Part shown: positions 39,440 to 43,689 of the stretch, one piece after another
Layout: each line of letters opens with the position of its first letter
Numbering within the stretch: the first letter of the stretch is position 1
Source: Peptacetobacter sp900539645
Lineage (GTDB): Bacteria > Bacillota > Clostridia > Peptostreptococcales > Peptostreptococcaceae
NCBI RefSeq assembly: GCF_047807365.1
Contig: NZ_JBLOUI010000019.1
Coordinates: forward strand, 1 to 43,689
Length of the DNA: 43,689 bases
Direction: 5' to 3'
The notes under the pieces: model-generated
Database searches by the model: none
Seen by the model: the letters and a program-made list of their open reading frames with translations, nothing else
What the model was told of the DNA's origin: nothing
Program-made: the position numbers and the translations under genes

Positions 39440-40028
39440 TTATATATACTCTCCTTCCATTAACTCTTACTTTGTCATCACATAAAAGTGCAACACTCTT
39501 TTTAAGTATCTGATGTTCTACTTTAAGAACTCTTGCAGCTAGAGTATCTGCATCATCATCCTGTTCTACTTTTACAGATTCCTGCATTATAATTGGACCT
39601 TCGTCAGCTCCTTCTGTTACAAAGTGAACTGTAGCTCCAGTTACTTTTGCGCCGTAATCAAGAACTCCCTGATGAACTTTCTTTCCGTAGTATCCTTTAC
39701 CACAGAAAGAAGGTATTAGAGATGGGTGAATATTTATCATTCTGTTTTTGAATTCATTTACAAAATCAGCGCTGATTATTTTTAGATATCCAGCCATAAC
39801 AACTATATCTATTTCTTTTTCTTTTAATATTTCGATTACTTTCTTTTCATCATTTTCAAATACTGCTTCTATATTGTGCTTTCTTGCTCTTTCAAGACCG
39901 TATGCATTTTCTTTGTTAGAGATTACTACCTTTATCTGACCGTTTATCTCTCCTGCTTCTGTTGCATCTATTATAGACTGAAGGTTTGTTCCTCCTCCAG
40001 ATACTAAAACAGCTATATTCTTTAGCAT
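39432..40028 (-). CDS. purN: Phosphoribosylglycinamide formyltransferase, folate dependent
   Basis: Formylates GAR with 10-formyl-THF, the third step. 198 residues, usual length. The start NIAVLVSGGGTNLQSIIDAT holds the phosphate loop. The catalytic triad region is intact: NIHPSLIPSFCGKGYYG (Asn, His) and VHFVTEGADEGPII (Asp). It overlaps purM by 7 and purH by 8 bases. No formate-dependent PurT is seen in the window. Confidence 0.96.
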   Translation of the reverse strand: MLKNIAVLVSGGGTNLQSIIDATEAGEINGQIKVVISNKENAYGLERARKHNIEAVFENDEKKVIEILKEKEIDIVVMAGYLKIISADFVNEFKNRMINIHPSLIPSFCGKGYYGKKVHQGVLDYGAKVTGATVHFVTEGADEGPIIMQESVKVEQDDDADTLAARVLKVEHQILKKSVALLCDDKVRVNGRRVYINE

Positions 40029-41098
40029 AATTCTACTCCTTCATGAGTATCAACAACTTCACCTATGATGTATGCATTATCTTCCATAAGGTCAGCGTAT
40101 TTTTCGTCAACAAAGTTTTTGTTATCACTTGGTCTACCATTTACATAATCAACAACAGCCTGAGCATCTTCTTTGTTTACTATTAAAACAAGACCGATAC
40201 CCATGTTGAAGCTCTTATGTAATTCTCTCTGTTCAACTGCGTTGAATCCTTCTATCATTTTGAATATTGGTGGTTTTTCCCAAGATTTAGTGTCTATGTT
40301 TAGTCCTAATCCTTTTGGTATAACTCTTGTTATGTTTTCTATAACACCACCACCAGTTATATGAGCTATTGCTTTTATATTGTGTTTTTCTATTAAATCT
40401 AATGCTAATTTAACGTATATTTTTGTAGGAGTTAGAAGTGCTTCACCTACTGTCATTCCTAGTTCTTCAACATACTGATTCATATCGTATTTGAATTCTT
40501 CTAAGAATATTTTTCTTATAAATGAGAATCCGTTTGAATGTATACCACTTGAAGTTATACCTACTAAAACGTCTCCTGCTTTAACATCTTTACCAGTTAC
40601 AACTTTTGATTTATCTGCTATACCTACAGCAAATCCAGCTAAATCGTAGTCATCTTCTCCGTACATACCTGGCATTTCAGCAGTTTCCCCACCTATTAAT
40701 GCGCATCCTGACATTTTACATCCGTTAGCTACACCATCAACTATTTTTTCTATATGTTCTGGAACTAATTTTCCAAGTGCTATATAGTCAAGGAAGAATA
40801 ATGGTCTTGCTCCCTGGCATATAAGGTCATTAACACTCATTGCAACTAGGTCTATACCTACAGTGTGATGTATATCCATCATCTGAGCTATTTTTAATTT
40901 TGTTCCAACACCGTCAGTAGCTCCCATTATAACTGGATCTTTCATTCCTGAGAATTCAGCTATACTGTAAAGTCCACTGAAGTTACCTAAATCACCTATT
41001 ACATTGTCATCATATGTTTCTTTTATTTTTCCTTTTATAAGGTCTACTGCTCTATTCCCTTCGTCTATATTTACTCCCGAAGCTTTATATGTTAGCAT
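40022..41098 (-). CDS. purM: Phosphoribosylformylglycinamidine cyclo-ligase (AIR synthetase)
   Basis: Closes the imidazole ring of FGAM to AIR with ATP, step five. 358 residues. The start YKASGVNIDEGNRAVDLIK and the motifs MGATDGVGTKLKIAQ, CQGARPLFFLDYIALGK, GCALIGGETAEMPGMY and ITGGGVIENITRVIPKG are the conserved PurM segments. TAGGAGGAACGTAGAA precedes ATG. A 171-bp gap with a long inverted repeat separates it from purF. Confidence 0.97.
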   Translation of the reverse strand: MLTYKASGVNIDEGNRAVDLIKGKIKETYDDNVIGDLGNFSGLYSIAEFSGMKDPVIMGATDGVGTKLKIAQMMDIHHTVGIDLVAMSVNDLICQGARPLFFLDYIALGKLVPEHIEKIVDGVANGCKMSGCALIGGETAEMPGMYGEDDYDLAGFAVGIADKSKVVTGKDVKAGDVLVGITSSGIHSNGFSFIRKIFLEEFKYDMNQYVEELGMTVGEALLTPTKIYVKLALDLIEKHNIKAIAHITGGGVIENITRVIPKGLGLNIDTKSWEKPPIFKMIEGFNAVEQRELHKSFNMGIGLVLIVNKEDAQAVVDYVNGRPSDNKNFVDEKYADLMEDNAYIIGEVVDTHEGVELC

Positions 41099-41140
41099 TT
41101 CTACGTTCCTCCTAGATTTTATTATTTTCTAATCAGAATA

Positions 41141-41217
41141 AATCGTATACTTTGATAAGTTTCAATATCTAATTATTAAAATAATTTTCAACTCAAAAAC
41201 TTTATCAAAGTACGATT
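41141..41217. repeat. Long inverted repeat between purF and purM
   Basis: Arms 41141-41162 and 41197-41217 are complementary over about 20 bases (AATCGTA..CTTTGATAAG with CTTTATCAAAGTACGATT), with two small bulges and a loop of ~34 nt. There is no T run on the minus strand. It could be an mRNA processing or stability element that separates expression of purEF from purMNHDL, or a small mobile palindromic remnant. Confidence 0.5.
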
Positions 41218-41269
41218 TTCCTATTATTTACATTATAAACTAAACTTTACTATTTATACAGTAAATTAA

Positions 41270-42625
41270 TTATTTATCTATCTTTCTAACTGGATAATCT
41301 CCATCGAAGCAAGAAGTACAGAATGTATTCATTCCTTTAGCTGCTTCTTTCATTCCTTCTATGCTTATGAATTTTAATGTATCACAGCCTATATATTCTC
41401 TCATTTCTTCAACAGAATGACTTGCTGCAAGTAGACTTTCTCTTGTAGGAGTGTCTATTCCGTAGTAGCAAGGATATTTTACTGGTGGTGAAGTTATTCT
41501 TAAATGAACTTCTTTAGCTCCTGCTTCTTTTAAAGATTTGATTAACTGTTTTGAAGTAGTTCCTCTTACTATAGAGTCGTCAACTAATATTATTGATTTA
41601 CCTTTTATTGCTGGAACTAGTGGATTTAATTTTATTCTAACAGCTATTTCTCTTTCTTCCTGAGTTGGTTTTATGAATGTTCTACCAACGTATCTGTTTT
41701 TAACAAGTCCTTCACTTAACTGTAATCCACTTTCGTTAGCATAACCTATTGCACTTGCCCATCCTGAGTCTGGAACTGGAACAACACAGTCAGCTTTTAC
41801 ATCTTCATTTTTAGCTAGGTAAGCACCACAGTTTATTCTAAATTCGTATGCATTTAAATCATCAAGTGTTGCATCGTTTCTTGCTATATAAACATGTTCA
41901 AATATACAGCTTTTCTTAACTGGTTTATAAGTATCTGAATAGCTATAAGATTTTAATTCTCCATCTTTTATAACTATTATTTCACCTGGCTCAACGTCTC
42001 TTATAACTTCTCCACCAAGTATTTCTATAGCACTATTTTCAGATGCTATAAGATATTCATTACCTTTTTTACCTAATAGAAGTGATCTAAATCCGTGTGG
42101 ATCTCTAACTGCAACTAAAGAATCATCACATATTATAGCTAAAGTATAAGAACCTTTTATATAGTCCATAGTAACTTTAACGGCTTCTACTATATCTCCT
42201 TTGTAGTATCTAGCTAATATATGAAGTATAACTTCTGCATCAGAATTAGTCTGGAACATGAATCCTTCTTCTTCTAATGTTTCTCTTAAATAATTAGCAT
42301 TAACTAAACTACCATTGTCAACTATTGCAAGATTTCTATTTCTGCAACTTCCAACAAATGGCTGAGTATTAGCAACATGGTTATGACCAACTGAAGATGA
42401 TCTAACATGTGCTATACCAAGATTACCTTTGTAATTTTTTAATTCGTCTTCTTTGAATGCATCTCCAACAAGACCTTTTTCTTTTTTGTATATTACTTCT
42501 TTTGCTTCTTCATCATATATTGCTATACCACAGCTTTCCTGTCCTCTGTGCTGCATAGAATATATTCCGTAGTAAAGCTCTTTTGACACCTGTTTGTCTG
42601 AGTAAACACCTAATATACCGCTCAT
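41270..42625 (-). CDS. purF: Amidophosphoribosyltransferase with Ser in place of catalytic Cys
   Basis: First committed step: PRPP plus glutamine to phosphoribosylamine. 451 residues. The N-terminal Ntn glutaminase reads MSGILGVYSDKQ, where family members have Cys directly after Met (or after a propeptide) as nucleophile; here the codon is AGC. Other glutaminase residues remain (Arg in AHVRSSSVG, Asn-Gly in DNGSLVN, Asp in NSDAEVI). The four 4Fe-4S cysteine positions (SCIFEH, KYPCYYG, FCTSC) and the PRPP loop ILVDDSIVRGTT are kept, so the synthase half looks active. AAGGAG lies 8 bases before the ATG; there is no other usable start. The gene may work with ammonia only, or carry a recent mutation. 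Confidence 0.95.
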   Translation of the reverse strand: MSGILGVYSDKQVSKELYYGIYSMQHRGQESCGIAIYDEEAKEVIYKKEKGLVGDAFKEDELKNYKGNLGIAHVRSSSVGHNHVANTQPFVGSCRNRNLAIVDNGSLVNANYLRETLEEEGFMFQTNSDAEVILHILARYYKGDIVEAVKVTMDYIKGSYTLAIICDDSLVAVRDPHGFRSLLLGKKGNEYLIASENSAIEILGGEVIRDVEPGEIIVIKDGELKSYSYSDTYKPVKKSCIFEHVYIARNDATLDDLNAYEFRINCGAYLAKNEDVKADCVVPVPDSGWASAIGYANESGLQLSEGLVKNRYVGRTFIKPTQEEREIAVRIKLNPLVPAIKGKSIILVDDSIVRGTTSKQLIKSLKEAGAKEVHLRITSPPVKYPCYYGIDTPTRESLLAASHSVEEMREYIGCDTLKFISIEGMKEAAKGMNTFCTSCFDGDYPVRKIDK

Positions 42626-42703
42626 ACACTCGCTCCTTTTTATAAAATAATATTTTAAAATTTAAAACTGTCTATTATTAATTTATATTTAAATATGTTT
42701 TTA

Positions 42704-42730
42704 ACTCTCTACATAAAATAGGCAGAGAGT
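42704..42730. other. Hairpin between purE and purF
   Basis: ACTCTCT (42704-42710) pairs with AGAGAGT (42724-42730) in the 137-bp gap where many operons have purC. On the minus strand it is followed by TAAAAAC rather than T, so it is not a strong terminator. It may modulate read-through or processing. Confidence 0.4.
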
Positions 42731-42762
42731 CCAAACATTTTTAAAATTCTATTTAACTAAAA

Positions 42763-43236
42763 TTATCTAAAGCTTTCATCGTCTTCAAGAACTTTTTTAG
42801 CCATTTCATCTCTATATGCTTTTAACTGTTCTTTTAACTGAGGATATTTTAATGACATCATCTGTATAGCTAGTAACGCAGAGTTTAGACCACCGTCTAT
42901 TGCAACTGTTGCTACTGGTATACCTTTTGGCATCTGAACTATTGATAATAGTGAATCTAGTCCGTCCATTGTTGATGATTTTATTGGAAGTCCTATTACT
43001 GGAATTAAAGTCTGAGCTGCTATAACACCTGGAAGATGTGCTGCTTTTCCTGCCGCTCCTATTATTACATCAGTGTTGTCTTCAAGCTCAGCTAAACATT
43101 CTGTTAACTGTACTGGAGTTCTATGAGCTGATAATGCTCTAACTACAACCTCTACACCAAATTCTTTTAATACTTTTATTCCTTCTTCTACTTTTGGAAA
43201 ATCTGATTTAGATCCCATAATTACTGCTACTTTCAT
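42763..43236 (-). CDS. purE: N5-carboxyaminoimidazole ribonucleotide mutase (class I PurE)
   Basis: Converts N5-CAIR to CAIR, step seven. 157 residues, normal for class I. Conserved motifs: VAVIMGSKSDFPKVEEGI, VRALSAHRTPVQL, IIGAAGKAAHLPGVIA and DSLLSIVQMPKGIPVATVAI. The bacterial class I enzyme usually needs PurK to supply N5-CAIR; no purK is in the window. It is the first gene of the operon; GGAGAGGGGAAAATA lies before ATG. Confidence 0.96.
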   Translation of the reverse strand: MKVAVIMGSKSDFPKVEEGIKVLKEFGVEVVVRALSAHRTPVQLTECLAELEDNTDVIIGAAGKAAHLPGVIAAQTLIPVIGLPIKSSTMDGLDSLLSIVQMPKGIPVATVAIDGGLNSALLAIQMMSLKYPQLKEQLKAYRDEMAKKVLEDDESFR

Positions 43237-43280
43237 TATTTTCCCCTCTCCTTCTTAAATCTTTTGTTTTTAGTCAAAAA

Positions 43281-43450
43281 TTCGTACCATTATACGAACT
43301 ATTATATATAAATATTATATTAATATACATATTTTATCAATATATTTTTTGCTTTTTTTTGAAATTATTAAATTTTTTTAGGATTTTTCAACTATATTGT
43401 TCGTATTTTTGATACTTATTCTATTTTTTTGCGGTTTTTATTCGTGTTTT
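43281..43450 (-). promoter_or_regulatory. pur operon promoter with PurBox-like sites
   Basis: On the minus strand TTGATA (43340-43335), a 17-nt spacer and TAATAT (43317-43312) form a good promoter, with a start near 43305. PurR-type boxes with a CGAA core lie at the start site (ACGAACTAT, 43294-43302), about 90 bases upstream (ACGAACAATA, 43404-43395) and as weaker copies at 43281-43286 and 43441-43446. The first two face each other. In Bacillus-type control PurR binds such boxes and PRPP relieves repression. I found no purine riboswitch in the leader. The rest of 43,240-43,612 is AT-rich and without a gene. Confidence 0.55.
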
Positions 43451-43614
43451 ACCCAACTTTTAAAAATTTTGAATTTCTAAAAGAGTTTTTAATTCTATTA
43501 CTATATTATAAGTATAGTATACATTTATATATTTCCATTTTCATACCTATAATTCCTTCTTAAATTAATTTTTTGCATCTTGAATTTATAATCTAAGTGC
43601 AACAAAAAAAAGAA

Positions 43615-43682
43615 CTCATATCATTTTCTTGGTATAATATTCATGCCAACAAAAATTAAAACCAAGGAGAAAATGATATGAG
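43615..43682. repeat. Inverted repeat around the start of the right-edge gene
   Basis: CTCATATCATTTTCTTGGT (43615-43633) is the complement of 43661-43682 except for a 3-base insertion. The right arm contains the AAGGAG signal and the ATG of the gene starting at 43678, so a transcript from outside would fold and hide the start. Insertion sequences use such structures to avoid activation by read-through. TATAAT at 43633-43638 lies in the loop. Confidence 0.5.
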
Positions 43683-43689
43683 TCTATAT
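43678..43689 (+). CDS. Start of a rightward gene, cut by the window end
   Basis: ATG at 43678 with AAGGAG 8 bases upstream opens a frame (MSLY...) that leaves the window after four codons. A transposase is plausible from the inverted repeat covering its start, but four residues cannot identify it. Confidence 0.4.

Noticed and set aside
43240..43677. Purine riboswitch before purE
   Set aside because: None of the conserved purine aptamer core sequence is recognisable in the leader.

Overview
The window is AT-rich DNA from what looks like a low-GC Gram-positive anaerobe, most likely one of the Clostridia and possibly Peptostreptococcaceae. The hints are a single-chain ~1260-residue PurL of the clostridial/streptococcal type, PurBox-like CGAAC sites before purE, and a cell-wall-binding (CWB2-like) tail on the phage lysin. 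No rRNA, tRNA or taxonomic marker is present, so Fusobacteria cannot be excluded and the family assignment is a guess.

About 111-32,750 is a prophage of a siphovirus with an HK97-type head and cos-type packaging genes. Read in its own direction (mostly minus strand, right to left) it has: an integrase (31,556-32,683, +) and a rightward lysogeny operon of CI-like repressor, ImmA-like protease and an AbiH-family exclusion protein (29,236-31,223, +); a divergent control region with five 15-bp operators; leftward early genes (Cro-like, XRE regulators, an excisionase-like protein, a KilAC antirepressor); a replication module (iteron-bearing initiator, DnaB-like helicase, zinc-ribbon proteins, SSB, MazG-like protein); an ArpU-like late regulator and a second small tyrosine recombinase; HNH endonuclease and TerS/TerL; portal, ClpP-type protease and major capsid protein; head-tail connectors and tail tube; a tail chaperone pair with a canonical -1 slippery site; tape measure, Dit, a Gp37-like tail protein, a baseplate/fibre protein and two paralogous propeller-like receptor-binding proteins; then holin and amidase. 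The prophage sits just beyond the 3' end of purL. I could not find matching attL/attR cores, so its left boundary may lie outside the window.

From 32,817 to 43,236 (minus strand) is a de novo purine operon in the order purE-purF-purM-purN-purH-purD-purL. It holds most of the steps from PRPP to IMP, but purC and purB are absent and no purK is present. A -35/-10 promoter with PurBox-like sites lies upstream of purE. The right edge (43,615-43,689) holds an inverted repeat and the first codons of another rightward gene, possibly a transposase.

The most notable observations are: (1) an 11-nt poly-G tract, out of frame, at codon 8 of a receptor-binding protein gene, which suggests phase variation of phage host range; (2) a PurF whose catalytic N-terminal Cys is Ser; (3) a 33-residue hydrophobic peptide on the opposite strand next to the holin, with a sequestered ribosome-binding site and an antisense promoter, resembling a type I toxin-antitoxin; (4) two ~70-nt plus-strand RNA candidates opposing the early and middle transcripts, one placed like lambda OOP beside an iteron origin; and (5) a dispersed CCCACATSTGGG palindrome in four copies.
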